Shown here one piece after another: positions 46,391 to 58,151 of a stretch of 64,000 nucleotides of DNA. Numbering within the stretch: position 1 is the stretch's first letter; every line of letters starts with the position of its first letter. The notes under the pieces were generated by a model. The model worked only from the letters and a program-made list of their open reading frames with translations, ran no database searches and had not been told where the DNA came from. Position numbers and translations under genes: made by a program. This DNA is from Paralvinella palmiformis (lineage: Eukaryota > Annelida > Polychaeta > Terebellida > Alvinellidae): the NCBI GenBank assembly GCA_025642065.1, contig JAODUP010000320.1:246001-310000 (forward strand), written 5' to 3'.

Positions 46391-47210
46391 AATAACCGAA
46401 AGTCACCATGGACAATAACCAAAAGTCACAATGGACAATAACCAAAAGTCACAATGGACAATAATCAAAAGTCACAATGGACAATAACCAAAAGTCACCA
46501 TGGACAATAACCAAAAGTCACAATGGACAATAACCAAAAGTCACAATGGACAATAACCAAAAGTCACAATGGACAATAACCAAAAGTCACAATGGACAAT
46601 AACCAAAAGTCACAATGGACAATAACCCAAAAATCACAAAGGACAATAACCAAAAGTCACAATGGACAATAATCAAAAGTCACAATGGACAATAACCAAA
46701 AGTCACCATGGACAATAACCAAAAGTCACCATGGACAATAACCAAAAGTCACCATGGACAATAACCAAAAGTCACCATCGACAATAACCAAAAGTCACAA
46801 TGGACAATAACCAAAAGTCACCATCGACAATAACCAAAAGTCACCATGGACAATAACCAAAAGTCACCATGGACAATAACCAAAAGTCACCATGGACAAT
46901 AACCAAAAGTCACAATGGACAATAACCAAAAGTCACAATGGACAATAACCAAAAGTCACAATGGACAATAACCAAAAGTCACAATGGACAATAATCAAAA
47001 GTCACCATGGACAATAACCAAAAGTCACAATGGACAATAATCAAAAGTCACAATGGACAATAACCAAAAGTCACCATGGACAATAACCAAAAGTCACCAT
47101 GGACAATAACCAAAAGTCACCATGGACAATAACCAAAAGTCACAATGGACAATAACCAAAAGTCACCATGGACAATAACCAAAAGTCACCATGGACAATA
47201 ACCAAAAGTT
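46391..47210. repeat. Minisatellite, 23-bp unit, about 35 copies
   Basis: The unit is AATAACCAAAAGTCACMATG plus GAC, where M is C or A. Variants (CACC or CACA, ATGG or ATCG, AACC or AATC) are interspersed; one unit near 46621 carries an extra base and several changes. Copies are otherwise almost identical, so the array is young. Confidence 0.97.
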
Positions 47211-47908
47211 CAAGTCCAAGATCACATCCTCACTAAGGCCATCACATCGTAGTCAGAAAGGTGGCCTTAAGCAGATAAAACTACACACATTGATATTTGG
47301 AAACCAATTATTATGTACTGAAATAATGTGTATATTCCATTTGGGTTGCTTTTCTTCCAACAAGAAATCACCCGGTTTCATTGAATGGAGCCTAATAAAT
47401 GTATCCCGACACGCGCACACACATACACGTGCAACACACGGCCACAAACTCACACCTGGAATAAATCAGAGCTGTCAGACTAAAGTAACTGAGTTGGCAT
47501 ATAGAGGCTGATGAAACTAAAATAGAACGTGAGAGCTTAAGTCGGAGAATAATGATAAGACGTCCACTAACATCAGGAGAAGACGGTAACAGAGAAGTTA
47601 GTGTTTTAATAACGTCGTCACGTTAAAATGCACGATGTATTTCAGTATGTAAAGACAATGTCTTCTCTCTAACACAGTTAAGTGTTAATCTGCGGGAAGA
47701 GCCCATCATTGAGCTAGCAGTATACGTTTTCTTTGATTATTTAATTATAATTTTTTGTTTGGTATGATCGTATAGCTAACAGAGAGACCTGTTATAGACA
47801 TTTATATTATATCCATTACAAAAGGAACAATCACGGCTGTATTACACTCCGAGATCTACCAAACAAGTTTCAACAGAATTTAACAGCAGTGGGAAAATAT
47901 GTGCTAAT

Positions 47909-47985
47909 GCATACACACACACACACACACACACACAGTTCCACTTTTCTACAAACAAACAGATCAAATTCCCCCAGCAGAGGGC

Positions 47986-48032
<47 letters not shown>

Positions 48033-48033
48033 T
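47909..48033. repeat. (AC)n and (AT)n microsatellites
   Basis: (AC)n occurs at about 47911-47937 and 47986-48006, the latter passing into (AT)n to about 48033. Confidence 0.9.
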
Positions 48034-48466
48034 ACTAAATAACACAACGTTCACTTTACATTTATTATATGACAGTAGTGTGAAGTTTTTTCATGGCCAT
48101 TCAAACGATTGTTAGAAAAATTCACATACAACACACAATTGGTTTAGATGTCTGACTGGATGGGGGGGGGTGGGGTGTTCTCTTACACAAACACTGATAG
48201 CAGATTATTATATGATAATAACAACCTACATATATCAATAATATTACATAACAAAGTTACAGGTTACATTAACCTATGTGATTTTTAAATGAATATGTTA
48301 GATAATTAGATTATGATAATTAATTCAACAGTCAACTAGGCGTGTGTGGGGGGGGACATCTTTATAATCTGATATACCAGGAACATATGGATGCTGGTTA
48401 GACCCGAGATAAGATTGTCTCAGTTTAACGTAAACAATGCTGAATATATCTCTTGATATTGTAACT

Positions 48467-48493
48467 GACACACACACACACACACACACACAG
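48467..48493. repeat. (AC)n microsatellite
   Basis: A pure AC tract of about 24 bases. Confidence 0.9.
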
Positions 48494-49685
48494 AGTAACA
48501 TTTCATTCTGAAGAAAACGAATAATAATTAGCTGGAAGAAAACACTTCCGGTCGGTTACCATGATTACAGAAAGCGTTAATGAATGTCGGTTTAATTAAC
48601 AAGTTGATTGAAATACACTTGAGTGAAGTAAGCAATAACAGAGTCAATTTACTACTAAATGACCATGACAGGACACCGATTGGCTGATAAGACGCCGAAT
48701 TAGGGGCGTAGTTTCTGAAACAGAATTGGGAGGGGGGAGGCGTTTCCTCACATTCAAGAACTGCATGCAGTGATGAAGCGGGCGTTCTCGACCACTTCTC
48801 ATGCAAACCCACCCTTCGTTCACTTATATATATATATATATAAACATACGTCAGTGTCATAAAGACTGGACACCATTCATAACCATTAACAGACGCCAAG
48901 ACACAATCTCGTTTATAGCACCCTCTCAATAGACAGAAATTTCTACCCATACTGAAAAGTAGACGGAATCTCTCTACATACACAGACCGGGCATCGTGTT
49001 ACTAAAATGGTGTGTACATCATTTCTGCCCTTAAGTAACTTTAGAAAAACAAAATAAATACATTATAAAGACAACCTTCACATAACACTGACCATGCTAC
49101 GGTTTTGAGATTAGTTGTTGTTACCGCGATGGACTACAAACTGGGAGGTCCCGGGTGTGAATCCATCAAGGATTTGCTGAGATAATGGCTTATCGCTGGC
49201 TCACCGAGAATGACACAATCGTGTCTGTGTAGCTGGTGTTGGTCGGTAATAGATTACCGTGTAAATGGGGGGGGGGACGTGAATACGAACAACGCCACTA
49301 TCAAAAGCATGATGATATTGAATCAATTATACATAAAGGGACACAGATCAACATAGCTGCATATTAGCACTGTATACAAAACAAATAACACATTATTACT
49401 ATTAAATCAGAATAATGACGCACAGAGTTCAGAATTTTTTTTTAAATCCACTAAACACCGGGTTTCACTTTCTTTTTAAAGTTTATCTGTGGTTTACCAG
49501 CGAGTTAAGGCTCCCTTTAAACACTTTAGGTTGAAAGATAACGTTGTTTTTTTTTTAACCGAGTCAACCATTTCTTATTCAAGGAATCCAGACGAGATGG
49601 TTTTAACCGGAAAATGCGCTGACTCATGAAATAAACCGCAACCATTAATAACTCCTCAAGAAGATAAACTGAGATAGATTGCTGC

Positions 49686-49836
49686 CTGCGAGTACATCTC
49701 TGAAGAACACGTCGAGAAGGTCATCACGCACCACCAACCCAACACGAGATAGTAAGAGAAATTACCTGAGAGTACACCTCTGAAGGCCAAGTCGAGAAGG
49801 TCATCGTATACCGCCGACCCAACAAGTGATAGTGAA
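49686..49836. repeat. Two-copy tandem duplication, unit about 80 bp
   Basis: GAGTACATCTCTGAAG...GTCGAGAAGGTCATC...CCCAACACGAGATAGT is followed by a diverged second copy with the same order of blocks. Confidence 0.75.
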
Positions 49837-50289
49837 CTCAGCACATCGTCATAGCTTTATCCCCGGGAAGAACTCACTAACAACAAACTGTGGCCCAACA
49901 TCTCCTGACTTGAAGCTGAAACCATCCCAACACTTTTGACGTGGAGACCAACAACACATCAACAACAACAAAAAAAACACATACCTACAACAATGAAATG
50001 GCCTGAAGGCCATTAAAATAATGACCAAATATAACAGACACAGCTATGGTGACAAAACTTCCACGGTGCATCACATTGTTGGGCTGTTGTGTTCTGTCGG
50101 TCAGTTCATTTAACACAACTTGTTTCTGTCGTGGAACACTTTCAGTACATAAAACTTCACATCATAGATGACATCGGTAGAGTCGATTTAATTTTCACCT
50201 CCACAGCAAGGAGGACACATTGCAGTGACACAGAGGTGGGAGGACGACCGACGGGAGTGGGTAATTTAGCCTTGCTACTGGGCACACCT

Positions 50290-50415
50290 GGATATATATA
50301 GCCGAGGAGTGACTCGCCAGGGAAACGTAGCCCACAAACACAGACCTGTATGGGTGGAATTCGAACCCACAACCCGGAGGTTTTCAGCACAATGCTCACG
50401 TCATCGCACCATCGC
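50290..50415 (-). mobile_element. tRNA-derived SINE (family B)
   Basis: The complement contains TGTGGGTTCGAATTCCACC (B box) and GTTTGTGGGCTACGTTTCCC, parallel to the copies at 46.0 and 44.7 kb. Confidence 0.7.
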
Positions 50416-50849
50416 CGAGTGCGTCAGGCGAAAAGACTACAATACAGTCAAAGTTAACTAAATTAGCCCCCGCTAGATGGAGCCACTTGCTTTACAAAAC
50501 TTATTCGTCGTACCTTCAGAAGCATTGTGAAGCATCACACAATTCCTGTATTAAATAGATTGTTAACACATAAATTGATGATGCTATAATATTTATAAAA
50601 TATCGGACTAAAATAACAAACAAGAAGACTACTTTTATTTATTTAATTTGGTTACTCGGTTTTAATAACGTCAAAAATATTACTAATTAGTTGTAGTGAT
50701 CCACAAATCTAAAAATGGCTACAGATACAGGATCAAAAAAACATTCTCTATTCCATAAATTAACATCAGCTGAAATAGTTCAAAACTAAATATCATCTAG
50801 ATAGAAGTATTCAGTTGGCATCTGAAAGCAACTGACTGACGTGAAGGTA

Positions 50850-51037
50850 ATTATTATTATTATTACACCAAACTTATAAAACGCTCTTTTCAGCCTGTTC
50901 AAAAGCGCTGTACGTAAATTTATGAAAAACATTGTGTGTGTGTGTGCGTGTGTGTGTGTTTTCATAAATTTACGTACAGCGCTTTTGAACAGGCTGAAAA
51001 GAGTGTTTTATAAGTTTGGTGTAATAATAATAATATT
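50850..51037. repeat. Near-perfect 79-bp inverted repeat with TG-rich loop
   Basis: The left arm 50850-50928 and right arm 50959-51037 are complementary, apart from about one base (ACGCTC against ACACTC) and slippage in the outer ATT units. They are separated by a 30-base loop of mainly (TG)n. The arms include CAGCCTGTTCAAAAGCGCTG. An (AT)n tract follows at 51051-51089. Confidence 0.9.
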
Positions 51038-51047
51038 TGTTGTATGT

Positions 51048-51050
<3 letters not shown>

Positions 51051-51089
<39 letters not shown>
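51051..51089. repeat. (AT)n microsatellite
   Basis: An alternating AT tract of about 38 bases. Confidence 0.95.
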
Positions 51090-51094
<5 letters not shown>

Positions 51095-51169
51095 AATATA
51101 ATACGATTATTTCATAACAGTATATGTATAAATCTAAATTGGGATATATAAAACTGACTAGAAAAGAAA

Positions 51170-51350
51170 TTAAACACCAAAATGGCTGGAGAACAAATGC
51201 GTTTTCAGCAACATCTTAAAAATGTTCAGTGTTTTGGATTCACGAAGGTGGGATGGGAGTGGCATTCCATAGCTTGGCTCCTGAACACTGAAATTTTCTT
51301 TCGCCATAGCTAGATGTTCTAACCCTTGGAACCACCAATGTCTGAAGTAA
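51170..51350 (-). pseudogene. Decayed 3' end of a non-LTR retrotransposon reverse-transcriptase ORF
   Basis: The complement encodes LVVPRVRTSSYGERKFQCSG then AKLWNATP in one frame and HLRESKTLNIFKMLLKTHLF in the next, ending at a TAA (51170-51172). The order (VPR-RT, YGER-F, G-LWN, P-LR-S-L-FK, LKTHLF) is the usual C-terminus of LINE ORF2 proteins of the L2/CR1/Jockey type. A frameshift near 51,262 and the lack of upstream RT sequence make it a relic. Confidence 0.8.
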
Positions 51351-51477
51351 TGTATTTGATAAGAATGATGCAGATTTAATAAATGACCCATCTCCATAAC
51401 TAACTGATCATAAACTAATAAACAAGTACAAACTAAAGAGTAAACTGAAATGATGATGATGCTGCTGATGATGATTG

Positions 51478-51564
51478 GACAACCTTCAGATATGGCCACG
51501 CCAAGATTCGAACACGGATGGTAGTGATCTGTGGTCTAACACGCTACCGCTAGACCACGGAGGG
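51478..51564 (-). mobile_element. SINE family A, 3'-truncated head
   Basis: The complement begins CCCTCCGTGGTCTAGCGGTA and carries CGTGTTCGAATCTTGG, then stops after GAAGGTTGTCC and passes into a CATCATCAG-type run. Confidence 0.85.
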
Positions 51565-51583
51565 TAAACTGAAATAGGCTTTA

Positions 51584-51640
51584 GGATGATGATGATGGAT
51601 TGATGTTTTACAGCCACTTTTGTACACATGGTAGGCTAAG
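51584..51640 (-). mobile_element. SINE family A, tail fragment of a second copy
   Basis: The complement reads AGCCTACCATGTGTACAAAA then GTGGCTGTAAAACATCAATC and CATCATCATC. It precedes the head at 51564 on that strand, so this is a tail of one copy followed by the head of another. Confidence 0.85.
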
Positions 51641-52515
51641 CTTTAGGAAGGCCAAAACAATGCTTCCACAACCTTCAACAGTATAAACAGTTAGCGAAGT
51701 TGGAATCTTTGGAAAAGAATCTGGAAACTTTAAACCCTGAGCTAATGAGATATGTCATTCAATAATACTGTGCGTTGAAAGTAAAATGTCGTGTACGGTC
51801 TATATTAAATGACTGGCAGGCCTGGTTTGGGAGCATGAGAACCTTGCTGCATCAGAGATTTTTGCACTGAAAACCTCTTTGTCAAAGCTAAGATAAGACA
51901 ACTGCATGGAGATCCTGACTTTTCAGAAAAAGAATCTTTGCCAATATCCACATATTCACTTGCTTAAATTTGTATTTCCTGTTGTTATTGGACAAAATAT
52001 ATTCCACAAGATCAGACTGGGATAGAAATGAATCACTAATTTTCTAGACAATGACCAACAATGGATGGTTTCAGGGAGAAAAGCAAACCCTACAAATTCA
52101 GTTTAAGTACTGCTAATTTTTGGTTTCAGATTCATCTTTAGAAGTCCCCATTCAGTTGTACTGGTTATATTATTGTTGAGTTTATTCCACACAGCTGAGA
52201 AGATACACACATATAGGTAATTTCCTACAGACGCATGATCATCATCTGGAAACAAACAACAAACTTGACAGTTTTACTTCGTCAATAGGTTAAATTTAAG
52301 TTCCTTTGATCAACAGTAGAAGTTTTTTACCGAATAAACTTTATTCAGAATAAACTTCAATAAAGCTGTAGACAAATACAGCAGCATCGTATTCATATAA
52401 ATGAATAATTTGGTGTAAATCAGAAGCCAGAAATAAGGAGTGCATATGATATTTGGATTTGACTCGACTGATTACTTGTAAAACTCGTTTTTGCCAAATT
52501 ATTTCTTTTCTTCAA

Positions 52516-52617
52516 GGGGCACCTCCGTGGTCTAGCAGTGGCGTGTTGGCTCACAGATCACTACCACCCGTGTTCGAATCTCAGTATGGGCATATCTGAA
52601 GGTTGTTTCATCTTTGG
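52516..52617 (+). mobile_element. SINE family A, 3'-truncated
   Basis: GGGGCACCTCCGTGGTCTAG and GTGTTCGAATCTCAG are present. Similarity ends after TTTCATCTTTG. Confidence 0.88.
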
Positions 52618-52889
52618 TAGTCACATCACTCATTAAATTTATGTCCTTTGAGTGGATGCTTAACTCATCTAATTTACCTCTTATCTGATGTGGTGATATT
52701 AAAACATGTTTTTATTATGGCACTGAGCAACAGTTTATTTGAAACCAAATGTTAAACTAGGTTATCCATTTCAATATTTGCTTAAACATATAAAAGACTT
52801 AAATCTGAGTACCACATATACAGAATGGTATTATCAACGAATAAAAGAATGTTGCAGTTACATAAATTTGGAATGTCCCCGAGTCTAAT

Positions 52890-53052
52890 GGGACGCCTCC
52901 CGGTGGTAGCGAGTTGGACCACAGATCACTACCACTGGAGTTCCCAGTATCGGGTGTTTCATCTTTGACTTTGCTTCATTACCTTTGGAGGTCCCTCGGC
53001 CCATTTAGCCTACCATGTGCACAAAAGTGACCATAAAACATCAATCATCATT
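52890..53052 (+). mobile_element. SINE family A, nearly full length with damaged A box
   Basis: It starts GGGACGCCTCCCGGTGGTAG, with part of the A box deleted, and continues through CCTACCATGTGCACAAAAGT to an ATCATCA tail. Confidence 0.85.
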
Positions 53053-53425
53053 ACCATCTGATGTATATCACGACAAGCACGTGTTAATAATTAGACTGGT
53101 AATACATTATGATAACATCATGACGTTCAAGTATAATACAATCCAATCCAATCCAACTATAACCCTCCAAAAATAGCCAGCTCACTAATTACCAGATTGT
53201 TAATTATATTCAAGGATAAGATCTTAGATAGGAAGGTCTTGTTACTGTGATGTTAGTTAAGTACCAAAACAAAGATATGAATTTCGCACGTGAAACAAAC
53301 CAAACAGTGAAAAAATATAAATGAAACTTGTTTCAAATGCACGACATACATAAACAAAGGCACACAGATACCTCTATACCTGGATGAGTGGCCCCGATAT
53401 ATTAATAAGTTTACGTATGTTTTTG

Positions 53426-53428
<3 letters not shown>

Positions 53429-53480
<52 letters not shown>
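53429..53480. repeat. (GT)n microsatellite
   Basis: A pure GT tract of about 48 bases. Confidence 0.95.
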
Positions 53481-53481
<1 letters not shown>

Positions 53482-53886
53482 GTATACATTTTTGTATATT
53501 TTGTTTCATCCATATAAACTTATTTTGGAGGTATATGATTTAAAGGATGTTCAGGTGTTGATTTTCTGAGCCAGTGCCACCATATATCTATCCTAAAACG
53601 CACATAGATTCCTCGAGACCATAATTGACAAATGACAAAACATTGTGGTAAATAATCATCTGCAATAAAGAAGAAGACATTCTACTCTTCCAATTGTACT
53701 TCATTTTGTATAATATCTCTTGTCATAAATATCGGGATACACAACACGTGCCATCTGTAACAAGTATTGATGGTCATATACAAGTAGTTCAGTGGCTCCA
53801 TGGGCAAAATGGCCACAAACGTCTGTCATCTGCATTCAAATGCCCACCTAATAGCTAATATATACCCGAAGAATGTTTCACCTTCA

Positions 53887-54068
53887 CCGCCTCCGTGGTC
53901 TAGTTGGACCACAGATCACTACTGAGTCCAATCTTGGTGTGGACATATCTGAAGGGTGTTTCATCTTTGACTTCACTTCTTTACCGTTGGGGGGGAGGTC
54001 ACTCCGCCTATTTAGCCTACCATGTGCACAAAAGTGGCCATAAAACATCAATCATCATCATCACCATC
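53887..54068 (+). mobile_element. SINE family A with internal head deletion
   Basis: CCGCCTCCGTGGTCTAG runs directly into TTGGACCACAGATCACTAC, so the GYGGTAGCG part of the A box is lost. The tail is complete with CATCATCATCACC. Confidence 0.88.
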
Positions 54069-55589
54069 ACTTGCATTACCATCCGACATTAGGCCTATGA
54101 AGTGCCCAAAGGCTGTCATAGATTGTCTCCCAGGCCAACCTAAGAATGGGATGTCATCAATCCACCCAAGACGCATATCAACGGCTATCAATCCACAATA
54201 ATCAATAACAATCCACAAAGATCCACAATAATCTGTCTTACTTAACAACCACGTACTCACTCACTCATATCTGAACCTTACAGTTAGTTTACTCAACATC
54301 CAGTGGTTGGCTGATTGATGAGTTTAAATTGATGTGTTCACCATGACGCCATTATAGAGTTCAAAGGTGAAATAAACTGCAGACCCTGATTTACACATTC
54401 ATATATACACACACACACACACACTGGAAGTCAATAGCCATAAGTTTGTTGTTAATACATGTTGTATATATTAAAACCATTATCACAAATCTACCCATTA
54501 ATTATACAAGTACACTAACTCATCTACTGATGGCAAAGTGCAATTAACTTGGGCCACACTGAAAATAGACTGTTTATATAACTATTTGAAGAAAAAAAAC
54601 ATATCACTCTGTTAGAAGGCCGTTACCTTTTTAATAAGCAAAACTTTGATCAACTTCTACACAGCCAAGGTAACACAATGCCAGGTCATCTAGAGACTGA
54701 ATAAGCTGAGACTGATTTATAAGTTGTTGGGAGGTTTAAATTTATGGTTGATGCGAACTGACCTTTATTTCGGTACAACCAATGTTATTACTCGGGATAC
54801 CAAGCTGCTGCTGATGATATAACTGGATGTTATAGATATCAGACAGACCCCCCCCCCAATTCAATTATCTATTAACAATCGACAAGTGATGCCAATTACA
54901 GGACCAATTATCTCTATACAACATACTGCCATTTTGCTAATTATCGCCAGCATCCGCATAACTTTCCAATCTCCAGAGTATAATCTCATTTAACATTGAT
55001 TACATCAGGAGCCACGTCAGCGGCTGGGAGCAGTCGAATTAATGGACAAGCTACTGCCAGTTGACGATAAATCTATCCCTAAAACCACCTGCTTTTGAGA
55101 CCACCTCACCTCTCCAACGGGCCTGTGGCAAATTAGGGTTGTGCCGTCAGCTTTGGATGGCACGTGTATACGAATGAAAACCATAAACTCCACAACAAAG
55201 CTAAACATATTTACACAATATAATAAATCGCAAGGAACCTGAAATGTATACAACAAAAAGTTAAACCATCATATCTTAGACTGAGTGAGCTTCGTACATC
55301 TATTTATATATGTTAATTCATTAATCCATTTCGTCGTAGACAGAAACCCGTGATTGACAGACGTTACCGGAAAAGAGTCATAACGTCTCCGCCTAACACA
55401 CTAATTCAGAGTCACTTCTTGGCTCATAACATCGTACGTAGTTACCCCCCCCTCCCTCCAGGATATAAAACAAATCCACCTATATATGAGCATCCTCATG
55501 GCGTAACCTCTGACACTGAGAACTTCAGATGTTCATGAGTAAGTGAGCAATATACTAAATGTTCATCAGAATGAGCTGAAATGTTCAGC

Positions 55590-55806
55590 CTCGGCATTGG
55601 TGTCACACCTGGGACATATGATGACCGAGGCGAGACTCCCGAGGCAAACCAATCCCACAAATCCGGGTATGATACGGATGGATGAATGTTGTTTAACGAC
55701 ACATCTGCACAGTTTAGGCAATTCGGTGTCCTCCCGGTATGATACGGGTTCAAACCCACAACCTGGAGAACTGCAGAGCAGCGCTCTAATGACTGGACCA
55801 TCAGAA
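55590..55806 (-). mobile_element. SINE family B interrupted by a 58-bp mobile fragment
   Basis: The complement has an A-box-like TTAGAGCGCTGCTCTGC and a B box GTGGGTTTGAACCC, then, after the insert, TTTGTGGGATTGGTTTGCCT as in other family B copies. The insert (about 55679-55735, GGATGAATGTTGTTTAACGA) is flanked by near-identical GGGTATGATACGG and CGGTATGATACGG. Confidence 0.75.
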
Positions 55807-56024
55807 GGCCACGTGCTCACCAGGTAGTAGTATTAAGTAGGAGTGGGCCATTCCAAACATTACACGTACTTAGGACAAGGTTGAACCATCTAAATCTAGG
55901 ACTTTGATTAAGATTGAATCAGAAGAGCAAAGCTTCAACTGACGTCGACAAACCACGTGATGGCAAATACACACGTCATCCACGGTAAGCCAACGACCAC
56001 ACGATCATACGATACGACGATGTT

Positions 56025-56039
56025 GGGGGGGGGGGGGGG
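56025..56039. repeat. G homopolymer run
   Basis: A run of about 13 or more G, with a similar run at 56881-56896. Shorter G or C runs occur at 40207, 40338, 41170, 43795, 48163 and 54848. Confidence 0.8.
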
Positions 56040-57559
56040 TGTCAGCGTGGTCATTTAAGACAGGTTTACCATGTTATATGCTTCACATCGGTTATAGTCC
56101 AGATAGGATGTCTTCCAGATAAAACCAACACCCCAGTAAGAACATCATTTTTTTATAGTTTATACGTCCACTAGTTACGATACTGACATCATTAAAACTG
56201 ATTACTTACGAGTTAGCTACCGACACGAAATGTCAACACTAGCCACACTTTGGCTAGCTAATGTTAGTTACACAGTTATAGCTAACTGGGGAGGGGGAGG
56301 GGTGGGAGGTGATGTATAATGACTGATAGTGACAGGCAAAGTGGGTGGATTAGTCTGTTGGGAGGGAGAGGAGGAGGTCTCTGTTAGGTGTCATATGTGG
56401 GTGGAGTTGTATGACTTAGTGGGTGTCAGCAACGGATGTTAGCTGTATGTATGAATAAACTGACTCATAGCGCGCGGGGGGGGAGGCACTGTCTGTCAAA
56501 ACACACAACTCCATAATGACACAGGTTAGCAGCATATAGCTAACAGCTAATACCGGTGTATAGCTTGTTTACCAACTATCAGAGGGGACAATTTGAGGTG
56601 AAGACGACTCCGTCAACAAATCGTGTTACATATCGAGACATCGTATCACAAGTGTGACATTGAAGTCTGATCAATCCCGACAAAACTAGCCAATCTGTCA
56701 AATTTAGCCGTCTACAGTAATCTGCCTCAAACCAAACAAACTAACTCTCGCCGAGTTTACTCATGACTGACGACACAATAAAATCACTCAAGTTGAGCTT
56801 CTATTGGCATTCACCGAGACATTCCAAGTGTCTCACATAAGAACTGTCAACGCATGGCGGGGGTGAAGTCGGATGGTTATCGGGGGGGGGGGGGGGCCGT
56901 TCTGTAGAAAGAAAGCATATAGAACTTGTGTGAATATCGTCGCTAAAAAATTATCTCACCTTTACACATCGTTCACTGCGTTAAATATACAGTTGTTCAC
57001 AAGATGACGGCAAGTGAAATACAACAACAAATAAGACCCATACAAGGCCCGTGATTCAGCGTTGCTACATTTTAACGACGCTGACTCAAGACATTTATCA
57101 AATGCTTTATTAAAATAGAGTGTGACAATCTGGCCACAAAAATGGCTCAACTACCTTCGTGCTAGTTTTTATCTCTTTTTATTTTATCACACAAGTGTTT
57201 TACTTATAGACGGGGCTCGTGTTATATCTCCGAGTTTTCCTTTGTGTTCCGTATTTTTATAACCATAAAGCCTCTATATACAGGCCTGTTGATGTCCGTG
57301 CAGCAATCGGGATGACTGTTATAATTGATGTGAGGAGGGCTGGATTTCTGAGACCCTCTTAGGGATGGGCCAGCCTGTACCGTACGACCGAATCTTACAT
57401 CCTTAATGGGACATTGTCAGATGCTACCCAGACACTTAGTAATCACTAACCTCTCCTTGCAGGTAACAAATACAATGTTTCAAAGTTTATTGTATGCATT
57501 GGATTGACTACTCTTAAGTCAGGTGGTCTTTGAGACCTATTTCGCTGCATCCATTGTAA

Positions 57560-57560
<1 letters not shown>

Positions 57561-57597
<37 letters not shown>
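57561..57597. repeat. (AT)n microsatellite
   Basis: An alternating AT tract. Confidence 0.95.
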
Positions 57598-57600
<3 letters not shown>

Positions 57601-58104
57601 ATGTAGCTACAGTAGAAGCGTCCAGATATAAAACTAGGTATATCAGATTAATATTTACATAACCAAAGTGATAAAATGTCATCATGTTTTACTAAATACG
57701 GCAGTCTACAGTACAACAACACTCAGTCTAACACTGGTTTTAAACGCAATGAACAAATACATACTGTGAATACACTCAACTTTACTCCAAAATGACTCGT
57801 CTCTGTAATAAAGACGTTGTTTTCAGATGACTGCGTCATAACCCATTTACTAGCGTACGGATTAGCAAAATAGATGAAACGTTAATGGTCTCCCCATCTC
57901 CCACCATTGATATCAGTTATGAGAGAATGCTGCCTGCTACAGACCTATAAAACTATAACAATATTGTGTATCATCATCCGGTGTAACAACACACAAGTGT
58001 AGAGAAACATTTCTCGGATAAACACATCAGGGATAGTTCCTCTCTCGCCCTCTCCCTCTCCCTCTCTCCTTACATGGCATTAATTCAACAGAGACCTAAT
58101 CTAG

Positions 58105-58106
<2 letters not shown>

Positions 58107-58150
<44 letters not shown>
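58107..58150. repeat. (AT)n microsatellite
   Basis: An alternating AT tract of about 44 bases, with a shorter one at 58276-58300. Confidence 0.95.

Positions 58151-58151
<1 letters not shown>

Noticed and set aside
46391..47210. CRISPR-like array
   Set aside because: Units are contiguous 23-bp tandem copies without unique spacers, and the genome is an animal's.
53253..53569. Open frames rich in TH or CV repeats around microsatellites (also near 36.4, 44.1, 47.9, 57.6, 61.9 and 63.4 kb)
   Set aside because: They are translations of (AC)n, (GT)n and (AT)n tracts.
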